Shown here one piece after another: positions 46,425-55,646 of a stretch of DNA of 64,000 bases. A model generated the notes under the pieces. That model saw only the letters and a program-made list of their open reading frames with translations. It had not been told where the DNA came from and searched no databases. The position numbers were made by a program, and so were the translations under genes. Each line of letters opens with the position of its first letter. Positions within the stretch are counted from its first letter, which is position 1. This DNA comes from Clostridium manihotivorum (GTDB lineage Bacteria > Bacillota > Clostridia > Clostridiales > Clostridiaceae): assembly GCF_004015185.1 (NCBI RefSeq), contig NZ_CP025746.1, positions 2,497,776 to 2,561,775 of the forward strand, written 5' to 3'.

Positions 46425-47084
46425 ATGGAAATTTCTGTTGATGAACTTTTTACACTGAGTGAATTAGATGCACAAGCAATATTTTGTGGGGTTAAGTATC
46501 CTTGGGAAGCCCTTACAAAAATCAGGGATTTCATTTTTGAATACGCAAAGACTCTGCCTAATGATTTTGAAAGAATAGAGGAATTTGTATGGGTTGGCAA
46601 AGGCACTACTATTGAAAGAAGTGCCCTGATAAAAGGTCCTGCAATAATTGGTTATAATTGCGAAATCAGGCATTGTGCCTACATTAGAGACAATGTTATT
46701 ATTGGTAATAATGTTATAGTTGGAAACTCAACTGAAATTAAAAATTCAATCCTTTTTAATAAAACCCAGGTTCCCCATTATAATTATGTTGGTGATTCAA
46801 TATTAGGGTATAAAGCCCATTTAGGGGCAGGTGCAATAACCTCTAATTTAAAGTCTAATGGAACATTGATAAAAGTAAAATATGGTACAGATATTATTGA
46901 AACTGGTTTAAGGAAATTTGGTGCAATTTTAGGTGATTCATCGGAAGTAGGATGTAATGCAGTTTTAAACCCAGGGACAATATTAGGAAAAGATAGTATC
47001 GTTTATCCATTATCCTCTGTGAGGGGTTATATTCCAGAGAATAGTATTTTGAAAAGTAGTGGTGAAATTGTAGAGAGAAAATAA
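46425..47084 (+). CDS. Left-handed beta-helix (hexapeptide-repeat) transferase-like protein
   Basis: 219 residues, ATG behind AAGGAGGA. Residues 55-205 contain hexapeptide repeats: TTIERSALIKGPAIIGYNCE, NVIIGNNVIVGNSTEIKNSI and AVLNPGTILGKDSIV. This is the LbH fold of acyl- and nucleotidyl-transferases such as the C-terminal part of GlmU. The N-terminal nucleotidyltransferase domain is absent. Substrate unknown. Confidence 0.8.
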   Translation: MEISVDELFTLSELDAQAIFCGVKYPWEALTKIRDFIFEYAKTLPNDFERIEEFVWVGKGTTIERSALIKGPAIIGYNCEIRHCAYIRDNVIIGNNVIVGNSTEIKNSILFNKTQVPHYNYVGDSILGYKAHLGAGAITSNLKSNGTLIKVKYGTDIIETGLRKFGAILGDSSEVGCNAVLNPGTILGKDSIVYPLSSVRGYIPENSILKSSGEIVERK

Positions 47085-47229
47085 AGTCAGGAAATCAGAA
47101 TATCGTATTATTTCAGAAGTGAAATTTACTGTGTTTTAATACATATTTTTCTTTTATGACAAATCATCAACGAAGTTATCAATCTATTATACACAGAAAA
47201 GAGTATGAAGAGAAAAGAAGTGAGTTTTA

Positions 47230-47312
47230 GAGTTGATCTAACCATAAACTCTGATGATATACTTATCTTTGACAGCGATATATCAAAGAAATACATGAGA
47301 TTATATAATGCA
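47230..47312 (+). pseudogene. Short 3' fragment of the adenosine deaminase-like gene
   Basis: GTTGATCTAACCATAAACTC then TGATGATATACTTATCTTTG match the intact gene at about 41072-41155. The match ends at TTATATAATGC. It is the far half of a broken copy whose head is at 45861-45929. Confidence 0.8.
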
Positions 47313-47408
47313 GTGAAAGATGTTATGAAAATATTTATTCATCTATAGAATATATGTAATAATTTCCATATATATGATATGATTACAAGTGATTAAGTCA
47401 TAATATTA

Positions 47409-47507
47409 GTGCATAGAGTAACGACCTCAAAATTAAGAGAAAATGGAGTATCTCTAAAGGCGTATCTCCGCATAACTTTATCATTATCATTAAAAGGAGT
47501 GTTTAAA
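47409..47507 (+). pseudogene. Residual end of an AraC-type HTH domain
   Basis: The frame upstream of the GyrI-like gene reads TTSKLRENGVSLKAY then LRITLSLSLKG, the usual link between the AraC helix-turn-helix and its effector domain. The HTH itself is missing and the DNA before it resembles the duplicated leader (ATGATATGATTACAAGTGAT). Confidence 0.6.
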
Positions 47508-47981
47508 GTGAACTACAGAATTGAGCAAAAAAATTCGTTTACCATTGCAGGTGTCAAGGAAAGGTTTTCACATATTGAAGGCTTAGGTGAAAACATAGGA
47601 AGAATGTGGAGTGATACACCATCAGAGACATTTAAGCAAATCGCTGAACTGGGGGACACCGAACCATATGGTTTATTAGGTGTATACAGTGGAATGTATG
47701 AGGACAATACAACTGACTATTATATCGCCACTATAACGAAAAAAAGCTGTCCTGAAACATTGTGTAAGCTTGAAATACCATCTCTTACATGGGCAATATT
47801 TGAAATAACCGGTCCTATGCCTACAGCAATGGCAGAAGTATGGGGACAGATTTTTGCCCAATGGTTTCCTACATCCGGTTATGAGCATGCAGAAGCACCA
47901 GAAGTGGAGTGGTACTCGGAAGGTGATATGAGTTCAACTGACTACAAAATCGAAATTTGGATACCAGTTATTAAAAAATAA
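47508..47981 (+). CDS. GyrI-like / AraC effector-binding domain protein
   Basis: 157 residues from GTG 47508, eight bases after AAGGAG. The sequence NYRIEQKNSFTIAGVKERFS, then YGLLGVYSGMYEDNTTDYYI and EIWIPVIKK is a complete AraC_E_bind (GyrI-like) small-molecule-binding domain. It was evidently the C-terminal half of an AraC regulator whose DNA-binding half has been lost. The remaining open frame could still yield a stand-alone ligand-binding protein. Confidence 0.75.
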   Translation: MNYRIEQKNSFTIAGVKERFSHIEGLGENIGRMWSDTPSETFKQIAELGDTEPYGLLGVYSGMYEDNTTDYYIATITKKSCPETLCKLEIPSLTWAIFEITGPMPTAMAEVWGQIFAQWFPTSGYEHAEAPEVEWYSEGDMSSTDYKIEIWIPVIKK

Positions 47982-48069
47982 GGTTCTATGATCAATAAGC
48001 ATTTTGCTACCAAGATTGATGCATAACATTTATATATGTTAACACAACTAAAAAACGAATAATAATTTC

Positions 48070-48110
48070 AAACACCGCATTATTCAGAATGAGTATTGTG
48101 GTGTTTTTAC
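48070..48110 (+). terminator. Terminator after the GyrI-like gene
   Basis: AAACACCGCA and TTGTGGTGTTTTTA arms around an AT-rich loop. It is similar in sequence to the terminator at 40070. Confidence 0.65.
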
Positions 48111-48819
48111 TTCTCATTTCAAGAAGATGATTTGCTAAAAAGAGTTTCCTGTAAGCCACTTATTTATTGATAAGCTGAGATATGTAATATATCTCTGAAC
48201 CCCGCATGAATTCTATATATTTATATAATTATTTAATTATAAAATTTTGTCATCATATGAACTGTTAGGGCTGTTTTATAAGGATATCTGTATTGGATAC
48301 AATGCTCAGATAGTTTATAGCATATTTATTCCCACTAAGTTAAGTATAGTGGGGGGGGCTCTATTTTTTGAGGCTTTTGATTCAATAGAAGTGACATTTG
48401 GTATAGTCTAAGCTATTACAGTCATCACACATCATTGAAGAAATTCAGTTTTGATATATTACATCGAGGTTGAAATTTTTTACTTTTAGAGATATTATTT
48501 CAAGTAGCGGCGTTTATATTAGAGATGGTAAAAAAACTAGTGGTTATTACAATGATATGAATACGATCAAAAGCTAGAATTTTATATACAAGCTATGAAT
48601 ACACGGAATGTTTAACTTGATTAGAGAAGTTTACGAGCAAAGAGAGGCAATATCATCCATGTGGAAGATATAAATACCATAAGGATATTTTTATTTTTTA
48701 AATGAATATCCTGAGATAACTATGAATTATTATTTTATATAAGGTAACATAATTATTTGCAATGATTAGGTTTTAACAGTTTAAAGAAACAGAATTACTT
48801 TAATAAAGGTGGTATAGGA
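48111..48819. other. Non-coding stretch with two hairpins
   Basis: About 700 bases without a supported gene. A hairpin CCCACTA/TAGTGGG at 48331-48353 runs into eight consecutive G, then TCTATTTTTT, perhaps a terminator. A second, AGGATATT/AATATCCT, lies at 48679-48713 before the beta-lactamase-like gene. That gene's ribosome site AAAGGTGG is at the end. Confidence 0.45.
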
Positions 48820-50244
48820 ATGAATCCAAAATCTAAGAACTTCCTAAGAAAGTTTTTTATATCCCTTGTAATATTAAGTTTAGCCTTTTGCGTTATGGTG
48901 CATGCTGAAGTTAATAATAATGACTTAAAGAATTTTAAAGCTAAACTAGACAGCAGAGTACCTAAACTTTTGAAAAAGTATGATATAGGGGGAACTTCCA
49001 TAGGACTTATAAGTGGTGGTAAACTCACATATGTTCTAAACTATGGATATAGTGATAAAAGTGAAAATAAACCAATAACTAATGATACAGTGTTTCAGGT
49101 AGGCTCTGTATCTAAGAGTGTTGCAGCTGTATCAGTAATGCACTTAGTTCAAGAAGGAAAGCTTGATTTGGATGCTCCAGCTGAAAGGTACTTAACCCGC
49201 TGGCACATTCCTGATTCAAAATACAATAAAGACGATGTAACCATAAGGCGGCTTTTAAGTCATACAGCAGGTATTTCAATTCATGGTTATGGTGGAACAG
49301 ATCCAGATAAAAAGCTTCAAAGCTTAGAAAAGTCTCTTTCAGATGGAGTAAAAATTACAGCTAAGCCTGGAAGCCAATATAGCTACTCTGGAGGTGGATA
49401 TACAATACTTCAGCTTATTATGGAAGAGGTTACAAAGAAGCCTTTTTACCAATATGCTAATGAAGAAATCTTAAATCCATTAGGTATGAAAAATAGCTCT
49501 TATGATGCTGAGTATTTTCCTGAAACTATGTCAAAGGCATATAGTTTTTTTGGAGAGAAGATTCCAACATATAAATATACTGAAGCAACTGCGGCAGGAT
49601 TAAAGACTACAGTTAGTGACTTTTCAAAGTTCATGCTTGCCTGTATGGATGATGGAGCTGGAATTATAAGCAAGGAAAATCTTGATACCATGTTTACTCC
49701 AGTTAAATCAGGTTACGGATTTGGATTTGCCAGAGAGACTTTATCTGATGGAACTACAGCTATATATCATGCTGGTGCTAATCGAGGATGGGAAGCTCAA
49801 TTCGAGATGATACCTGGAAAAAAGGACGGAATAATTATTTTTACCAACAGTGACAACGGCATTGCCATTATAAATGATGTGCTTAACCAGTGGAAGGGAT
49901 ACGAAACAGGTAAAACTCCATCACTATTTTATATTTATAAAAATATTGAACTTGTTGCCTTTGTTGCACTTATGGCAGCAATAATACTGTCGGTGATTTT
50001 AATGATAGCTTTATATAGAAGTGTAAGACAGGGGAAGAGGAGTTTTGGAAAATTTAAAGCTAAGCTTATGGTAAGATTTGGTATAGGAATGGTTATCCTT
50101 ATTGTATGGAACGCATTTTTTTATTTTTTTAGATTGGCACTTTTAGAATCATATGTGGCTAGAATGTGTACTTATACTGTTTTCATACTTGTAGTTACAA
50201 ATCTAATTTATGGACTGTTCCCTAAAAATAAGGCAATTATGTGA
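48820..50244 (+). CDS. Membrane-bound serine beta-lactamase-like hydrolase
   Basis: 474 residues. An N-terminal membrane segment (about 11-29) precedes an extracytoplasmic beta-lactamase/PBP4*-type domain with the SxxK motif VGSVSK (Ser96, Lys99), the YSG motif in QYSYSGGGY (Tyr189) and a late IYHAGANRG (HxG). Three to four more spans lie at about 377-398, 420-441 and 447-467. This layout is typical of FmtA/EstB-like hydrolases that act on cell-wall or peptide esters. A true beta-lactam-destroying role is not implied. Confidence 0.85.
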   Translation: MNPKSKNFLRKFFISLVILSLAFCVMVHAEVNNNDLKNFKAKLDSRVPKLLKKYDIGGTSIGLISGGKLTYVLNYGYSDKSENKPITNDTVFQVGSVSKSVAAVSVMHLVQEGKLDLDAPAERYLTRWHIPDSKYNKDDVTIRRLLSHTAGISIHGYGGTDPDKKLQSLEKSLSDGVKITAKPGSQYSYSGGGYTILQLIMEEVTKKPFYQYANEEILNPLGMKNSSYDAEYFPETMSKAYSFFGEKIPTYKYTEATAAGLKTTVSDFSKFMLACMDDGAGIISKENLDTMFTPVKSGYGFGFARETLSDGTTAIYHAGANRGWEAQFEMIPGKKDGIIIFTNSDNGIAIINDVLNQWKGYETGKTPSLFYIYKNIELVAFVALMAAIILSVILMIALYRSVRQGKRSFGKFKAKLMVRFGIGMVILIVWNAFFYFFRLALLESYVARMCTYTVFILVVTNLIYGLFPKNKAIM

Positions 50245-50337
50245 TTTGGTTTATATAGTGAGAAGTGACAAATTGAGAAAGCTTTTTAGTGACATTGATA
50301 TGGGACAAAGAATAAAAAGGAAAAATTATGTGGTTTG

Positions 50338-50697
50338 CCAGAGCTTCTTCACATAGGCTCAGAAAAGGCAGATTCGTAAAAAAGGTTCACTGAAGAAGAG
50401 TACTTTGGTGAACATTTTTTACTTTTAAGACTAGTATGAATCTTTTTATTATCTAGACATAACAATATTAAGGCTTTAGAACAGTAGTTTAGGGTGAAAA
50501 GTAAAAGACAAATCTTATTAACCTGCCCAAATTTCTTCACATAGGATCAGGAAAGACAGATTCGCAAAAAAAGGTTCACTGAAAAAGGTCGTTAAGTGAA
50601 CCTTTCTTTCTGTTAAGACCAGTATAAATTTTTTTATTATCTAGATATAGCAACATTAAAGCCGTATAACAGTTGTTTAGGGGAAATAGTAAAAATT
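50338..50697. repeat. Imperfect tandem repeat of about 185 bases
   Basis: Two units, 50338-50510 and 50526-50697, share CTTCTTCACATAGG, AGGCAGATTCG-AAAAA, AGGTTCACTGAA and TTTTTTATTATCTAGA, and end alike. Each has a GGTTCACT...AGTGAACC-type hairpin that could terminate transcription between the convergent genes on either side. Confidence 0.75.
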
Positions 50698-50731
50698 CAA
50701 TTATGAACTTTCATAAATTTATTCATATAAT

Positions 50732-51640
50732 TCATGGTTTCAATTCAGGTACTATCTGCCTAAAAACATCAGAAGTTAGAAGGCTACCTTTTATCCCCAC
50801 GACTTTTGCAGATACTTGATTGGCTATCGCTAGGCTTTTTATATAGGAGTAGCCCAACATTCTACAAGCCATAAAGGCTCCGATGTGAGAATCACCAGCA
50901 CCAATTGTATCAACAACATCAGCTTTGATACCCATAGAATGCTGTAGGTGTTCACCATCATATATATAGGAGCCCTTTTCACCATCTGTGATGATAATCA
51001 AATTATTGGTTAAGGAGTACAGGATCTTAACAGCTTGTTCTAAAGTTACTGCCTTTGTAAAAGTCAGAATTTCATCCATATTTAGATGAATAATCGGTGA
51101 AAGCTTGAAGATGTCATCAAGCTTCTTTTTATCTATTATGGAGAATCTTGGACCAGGGGCAAAGAAAACTTGTAAATGCTTATTTTCATTAAGAAAAGAG
51201 ATGATTTTATTACCTGTGGCTTCTTCAATTTCTAGACCACAGATGTAAACTTGGTCAAAATCATTCATATTAATATCGTCAAGCCACATAGGGTCAAAAG
51301 TATATTCAGCACCGTGATATGATAGAAAAGTTCGTTCCCCATTGGATTCAACATAACAATAACAACACCCGTTATCTTGATCTTCAACTCTGACAAATGG
51401 TGATAATCCTATCTTTTTCAGTTGTGAAGCCACATAATCTCCATAAATTCCAGTACCGATAGGTGAGCAAAACACATAAGGTACTTCAAAAAGCTTTATT
51501 ATATTCTGCACATTAAAAGCACAGCCACCCATAGACATAGTTTGGCCATTTATGTGGCAGTCCTCAGTGGTAGTGGGTAGTTTTTCTATATTGATGATTA
51601 TGTCCAGTACAGTAGATCCAATAATCAGCGTTTTTTTCAT
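50732..51640 (-). CDS. PfkB-family carbohydrate kinase
   Basis: 302 residues, ATG at 51640 behind GGAGG. N-terminal LIIGSTVLDIIINIEKLP and GGCAFNVQNII (substrate glycines) and C-terminal VDTIGAGDSHIGAFMA (anion hole and catalytic Asp of the second PfkB signature). It phosphorylates a sugar or nucleoside with ATP in the cytoplasm. The exact substrate cannot be told. It stands alone on the minus strand. Confidence 0.9.
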   Translation of the reverse strand: MKKTLIIGSTVLDIIINIEKLPTTTEDCHINGQTMSMGGCAFNVQNIIKLFEVPYVFCSPIGTGIYGDYVASQLKKIGLSPFVRVEDQDNGCCYCYVESNGERTFLSYHGAEYTFDPMWLDDINMNDFDQVYICGLEIEEATGNKIISFLNENKHLQVFFAPGPRFSIIDKKKLDDIFKLSPIIHLNMDEILTFTKAVTLEQAVKILYSLTNNLIIITDGEKGSYIYDGEHLQHSMGIKADVVDTIGAGDSHIGAFMACRMLGYSYIKSLAIANQVSAKVVGIKGSLLTSDVFRQIVPELKP

Positions 51641-51711
51641 GTTTACCTCCTAAGCTTATGTAAAATGGATTTGTTAAATAATTATATTATATCACAGGGA
51701 CAGTGGGAGAA

Positions 51712-51737
51712 GGGACAGGGGGACGGAGCTTTTGTCC
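51712..51737. repeat. Family-1 palindromic repeat (empty IS1182 target)
   Basis: GGGACAGGGGGACGGAGC then TTTTGTCC. A partial second left half (GGGACAGTGGGAGA) lies just before it. No insertion is present. Confidence 0.85.
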
Positions 51738-51821
51738 ATGTTACAAGTCATAAGAAACATGCTGTATGATAGCTAGGAAAATATAACAAGTTTGGAAGCT
51801 ATATGCGAAAAATATGTTATA

Positions 51822-53200
51822 CTATAATAGTGCGTTTTTACTTGAATAATTTTACAGTTAAATAACCAAAAGATTAACTAAGCTATTTTTAATGTTTTAA
51901 AAATTTCTTCTAGTGACTTTCCGGTAGCGGCAGCTTCGTAGATATATGTTATTTTAGATTTTATTAGAGCTTTCTTGGCTGATTTATATCCAGTATTAAA
52001 GTGATATGATTCATTAGAGTATAATTTGCAGTAAGTATAATTTATAGTCATTATTGCAAGATATCTATTGATACTCTTTTCACTTCTTACTTGATATCCG
52101 TCTAGTCCTAAGTAAGTTTTACAATCTCTAAAAATGGCTCAATCGCCCATCGGTCAGTATATTGAGTTAAAATATCTAAGGGAACTAAAGAGTTATCCAA
52201 TGCTATAAATGTTTTTAGTGAACCGTCTTTATGGAAGGAATCTTTAGGATAGCTTAAAATAATGGTAACATTTTTTCTATCCTTCAAATCTCCAATATAG
52301 CTATAAATATAGTATTCTTGATCTTTAACTGTGACAAGGTCAAAGTCATCTATATCGAGTGTTGTTGCAAATTTATGAAGTTTTACTCCGAGCCTTTCAT
52401 GTCCTTTAGGATAAATTACTCTATTAGTTTTTATAGCTCCTATGTAGCTGTAACCAGCTTTTTCGGAACTATTAAAAATAGCTTTACAACTATACCAACT
52501 ATCACACAACACATAGCCTTTATTTTCAGGTTTAGGTAGTGATTCAACTAACTTTTGAGTTAGTTCTATTTTACTCATAAAATCCTTATCGTAAATGTCT
52601 ATTGAATAAGGAAGTACCAAACCATCACAAGAAAGCAATGAAACTAAAATTTGATGACCGTACACTGTTTTACCTTTGAGATGAGAATTATGAAAAGAAC
52701 ATTTTTCAATAATATTTTTAGCCTTTGACGAGGGCTTAGTTTTTTCAGAAATAGTATCATCTATGATAAAGTATATTGGCTTGTTAGTTTCTTTAGATTT
52801 GCTCCAAATTAATTCTACAACTAATTTTTTTAAGGCTTTAATTAAAAAATCTTCATTCCATGAACTGCTTGCTAGAAATCTAGTAATACTGGTTCGATGC
52901 CTTTGCGAAGCAAGCTCCGCTATATCGGATATTTTCCCTTTATAGCCTTTTGATAGCATAGCATTTATAATGCTCTCTAGATGCTTTAGTTGTGGTTTTG
53001 TTAGGTATAAATCAAAATTTAGTTGTTTAAAGAATTTGTGTATTGATAACTCATCTGATATAATTGTGTTCTGAAACATTTATGCAAATCTCCTTGCTGT
53101 AGTTGTTGTGTGGGAACTCAATTATAACAAAGATTTAGCATAAATGTTTTTTTATTTTATTTAGTTGTAAAATTATTCAAGTGTTTTTGCACTATTATAG
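51822..53200 (-). mobile_element. DDE-transposase insertion sequence (IS4/IS701-like)
   Basis: 1379 bp with long inverted ends: CTATAATAGTGC, a six-base gap, and ACTTGAATAATTTTACA on the left, mirrored on the right. The 6-bp direct repeat GTTATA flanks it (51816-51821 and 53201-53206). Confidence 0.85.
51878..53079 (-). pseudogene. DDE transposase with a single-base frameshift near its end
   Basis: 323 codons from ATG 53079 are open: FIIDDTISEKT (first Asp), YVLCDSWYSCK (second Asp) and TDRWAIEPF (near the catalytic Glu). At 52120-52125 a T-run is one base short. Restoring it gives FRDCKTYLGLDGYQVRSEKS and a normal C-terminus ending at 51878. It belongs to the IS4/IS701-like DDE group. Confidence 0.85.
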
Positions 53201-53271
53201 GTTATAATTGAAAGAAGTTGAAGATATAGGAATAAAACCAGTGAATGGCTACAATTTGAGGAGGTAATAAA

Positions 53272-53634
53272 ATGAAGGATATAAGAATTTCAGATATGTT
53301 AAACATGCAAAAGGCTTTATATGAAGTACATAAGGATACCTGGCCACCATTAGAAGCTCAGTATGGAAGGAACTCTATTCTCTGGATGATGGAAGAAGTA
53401 GGTGAGTGCATCGCCATAATAAAGAAAAAAGGTGATTCTGCAATAATGGAGGACGAAAATGTAAGAAAAGCATTCTGTGAGGAAATGAGTGACGTATTGA
53501 TGTATTTTAACGATACATTACTTAGATACGGAATTACAGCAGATGAAATTTCTTCATCTTACATAGACAAGCATGAAAAGAATATGGGGCGCAACTATGT
53601 TAAAGAATATGAACATAAATATGAAGATAGATAA
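53272..53634 (+). CDS. MazG-like nucleotide pyrophosphohydrolase
   Basis: 120 residues, ATG behind GAGGAGG. The all-alpha NTP-PPase metal motifs are MEEVGECIAI (EExxE) and FCEEMSDVLMYF (ExxD). A single MazG domain of normal length. It hydrolyses a nucleoside triphosphate to the monophosphate, perhaps for house-cleaning. No partner gene. Confidence 0.85.
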   Translation: MKDIRISDMLNMQKALYEVHKDTWPPLEAQYGRNSILWMMEEVGECIAIIKKKGDSAIMEDENVRKAFCEEMSDVLMYFNDTLLRYGITADEISSSYIDKHEKNMGRNYVKEYEHKYEDR

Positions 53635-53719
53635 TATTGTAAGTTTTTTAGATAAAAACTATAAATAGTAAATTTATCGGGCATTTTTAACTGCGGATTA
53701 TTATATTAGGAGGGAAAAT

Positions 53720-54106
53720 ATGAAAAACTATACTCAGGTCTATGTGAAAAGTAGTTTTGAAGCGGCAGAAATGTATTGCAAAGCTTTTGGCGCAGAAATT
53801 ACATTTGAAGTGAAAAATGATGACAAAACTGCTTATGTACACTGTGAATTATCCGTAAATGGTGAAGGTTTTTTAGCATTGGGCGAAGCAGCAAACCCTT
53901 GTGACATAAACATAGTTCATAAAATGAAATGGGAAACTATGACTTTTAATGTTTTTGAGATGGGAAGCGAAGAATCGGTTTATAATGCCTTTAATATTTT
54001 GAGTAATGGCGGTGTTATTATTAATCCTATTCAGGAACTTCCATGGAGCAAGTGTTGTGCGACTGTTATAGACAAATTTGGAGTGTGTTGGTGGATTGCA
54101 ATATGA
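53720..54106 (+). CDS. VOC-family (PhnB/glyoxalase-like) protein
   Basis: 128 residues, ATG behind AGGAGGG. QVYVKSSFEAAEMYCKAFGA at the start and VIDKFGVCWWI at the end are typical of the PhnB-like branch of the VOC fold, which binds a metal or small ligand. Function unknown. The adjacent gene is another VOC protein, and the two may form a small operon. Confidence 0.8.
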   Translation: MKNYTQVYVKSSFEAAEMYCKAFGAEITFEVKNDDKTAYVHCELSVNGEGFLALGEAANPCDINIVHKMKWETMTFNVFEMGSEESVYNAFNILSNGGVIINPIQELPWSKCCATVIDKFGVCWWIAI

Positions 54107-54188
54107 TAAACCCAATAGGCATAATACGAAGCTGACAAATTATTCCGATTTATAGAACAGATTATTTATATTAGGAGGTATTAAGGTT

Positions 54189-54614
54189 ATGGATGATGAA
54201 TTGAAAATCAAGATGTACTCACTTACGGTGGATTGCAAAGAACCCCATGAATTAGCAAAATTTTATGGAGCATTGCTGAAGTGGGAAGTAATGTCTATGG
54301 GTGAAGAATGGGCATGTGTTTACGCTCCAGGAACCAATCAGGGAACATATCCTTCTATATTGTTTCAACAGAATCATGAGTATGAACCACCTGTATGGCC
54401 TGACAAGCCTGAAGCTCAGCAGCAAATGGCACATTTAGACTTCGCTGTTAATGATTTAGAAAAAGCAGTTCAATATGCAATCCAGTGTGGAGCAACAATG
54501 GCATCTGAGCAATTTTCCGATGATTGGACAGTTATGCTTGACCCTTCTGGACACCCTTTTTGCTTATGCCAAATGAAAGCAGTTATGGAGAGTCCTCATT
54601 TTGCGTTGCTGTAG
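54189..54614 (+). CDS. VOC-family glyoxalase/bleomycin-resistance-like protein
   Basis: 141 residues, behind TAGGAGG. LTVDCKEPHELAKFYGALLK at the N-terminus and HLDFAVNDLEKAVQYAIQCG, then MLDPSGHPFCLCQ at the end are standard for the VOC superfamily. Possible metal ligands are the early Asp/His pair, His in MAHLDF and a late Glu/His. The substrate cannot be assigned. Confidence 0.82.
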   Translation: MDDELKIKMYSLTVDCKEPHELAKFYGALLKWEVMSMGEEWACVYAPGTNQGTYPSILFQQNHEYEPPVWPDKPEAQQQMAHLDFAVNDLEKAVQYAIQCGATMASEQFSDDWTVMLDPSGHPFCLCQMKAVMESPHFALL

Positions 54615-54836
54615 AAAATTACCAATTTAAATGCGGTTTACAATATTTCTGTAAATATGGGGAAGTTATATTGCTACTACAGCATAATTAACACAATTAA
54701 ACAGCTAGTCAATTTTCGTTAATAAGCCGATAGTACAAGTGTTATAGGTATCCAACTTCAACTATTAATTTATATATGCCCGATAATCCCCAGAAGCCTG
54801 TATTATCGAACATGTATAAATTAAGTTTTCGTAAAG

Positions 54837-54897
54837 GATACCTATATGTGAGGATTAACAAATTCAAATATGTATTATTAACATATAGGTATTTAAA
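54837..54897. repeat. Inverted repeat in the 5' region of the GNAT gene
   Basis: GATACCTATATGT and ACATATAGGTATT arms separated by about 30 bases. It may be a terminator or a regulatory hairpin. The rest of 54615-54936 shows no gene. Confidence 0.5.
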
Positions 54898-54936
54898 ATA
54901 AAAATTATAAACGATAATTTAGCGAGGTGTTTGGTA

Positions 54937-55533
54937 ATGGATATAGTAGTGAGAACCGAAGAAGTAAAGGATTATCGTAGAGTTGAAGAAATCACAAGAG
55001 AGGCATTTTCCTATCCTGGAAGAATAGAACGAGGTGGCATTGGTTCTCCCTATGAACACTGGATGGTCAATGAATTGCGTAAACGTGATGGCATTAAAGA
55101 ATTAAGCTTGGTAGCTGAAGTAGATGGACAAGTAGTGGGCCATATTATTTGCAGCAATGCTGTTGTTGAAATACCTGACGGAAGAAAACTACAGGTACTT
55201 GATTTTGGCCCAATAAGTGTATTGCCACAATTACAGCGTCAGGGAGTGGGAAAAACCCTTATACAAGCAATGATCAATAATGCAAAAGAACTTGGATATG
55301 GTGCAATCATATTTTTTGGACGTCCAGAGTATTATCCCCAGTTTGGATTTGTTGAAGCAGCTGAATATGGCGTAACAGACTGCAATGGGGAGAATTATCA
55401 AGCCTTTATGGCAATGGAACTAAGTGAAGGCTACCTTGCTGAAGCACTGGGTGGTAAATACTATGAATCAGATATTTATGAAGACAGCAAAAACCGTGAA
55501 GCAGTTAAAGTGTTTGATCAAGCCTTTAGATAA
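54937..55533 (+). CDS. GNAT-family N-acetyltransferase
   Basis: 198 residues. ATG 54937 follows GAGGTG. The acetyl-CoA-binding motif is ISVLPQLQRQGVGKTLIQAM, followed by GRPEYYPQFGFVEAAEYG, a pattern of the YhbS-like branch. The natural acceptor is unknown. A fragment of a second copy of this gene lies at 58427-58614. Confidence 0.87.
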   Translation: MDIVVRTEEVKDYRRVEEITREAFSYPGRIERGGIGSPYEHWMVNELRKRDGIKELSLVAEVDGQVVGHIICSNAVVEIPDGRKLQVLDFGPISVLPQLQRQGVGKTLIQAMINNAKELGYGAIIFFGRPEYYPQFGFVEAAEYGVTDCNGENYQAFMAMELSEGYLAEALGGKYYESDIYEDSKNREAVKVFDQAFR

Positions 55534-55646
55534 ATAATCATTTTTAGAGAAGTATATCTACAAGTAATTGGGCAGGTATACTTTTGAAACTAAGGGATGA
55601 TTGCGGAATATTTCTAGTGAGTATATATAGAGAAGGAGAACTATAA

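Noticed and set aside
48351..48358. Run of eight G as a phase-variation switch
   Set aside because: It is not inside or close before a supported reading frame and fits better as part of a hairpin-terminator region.
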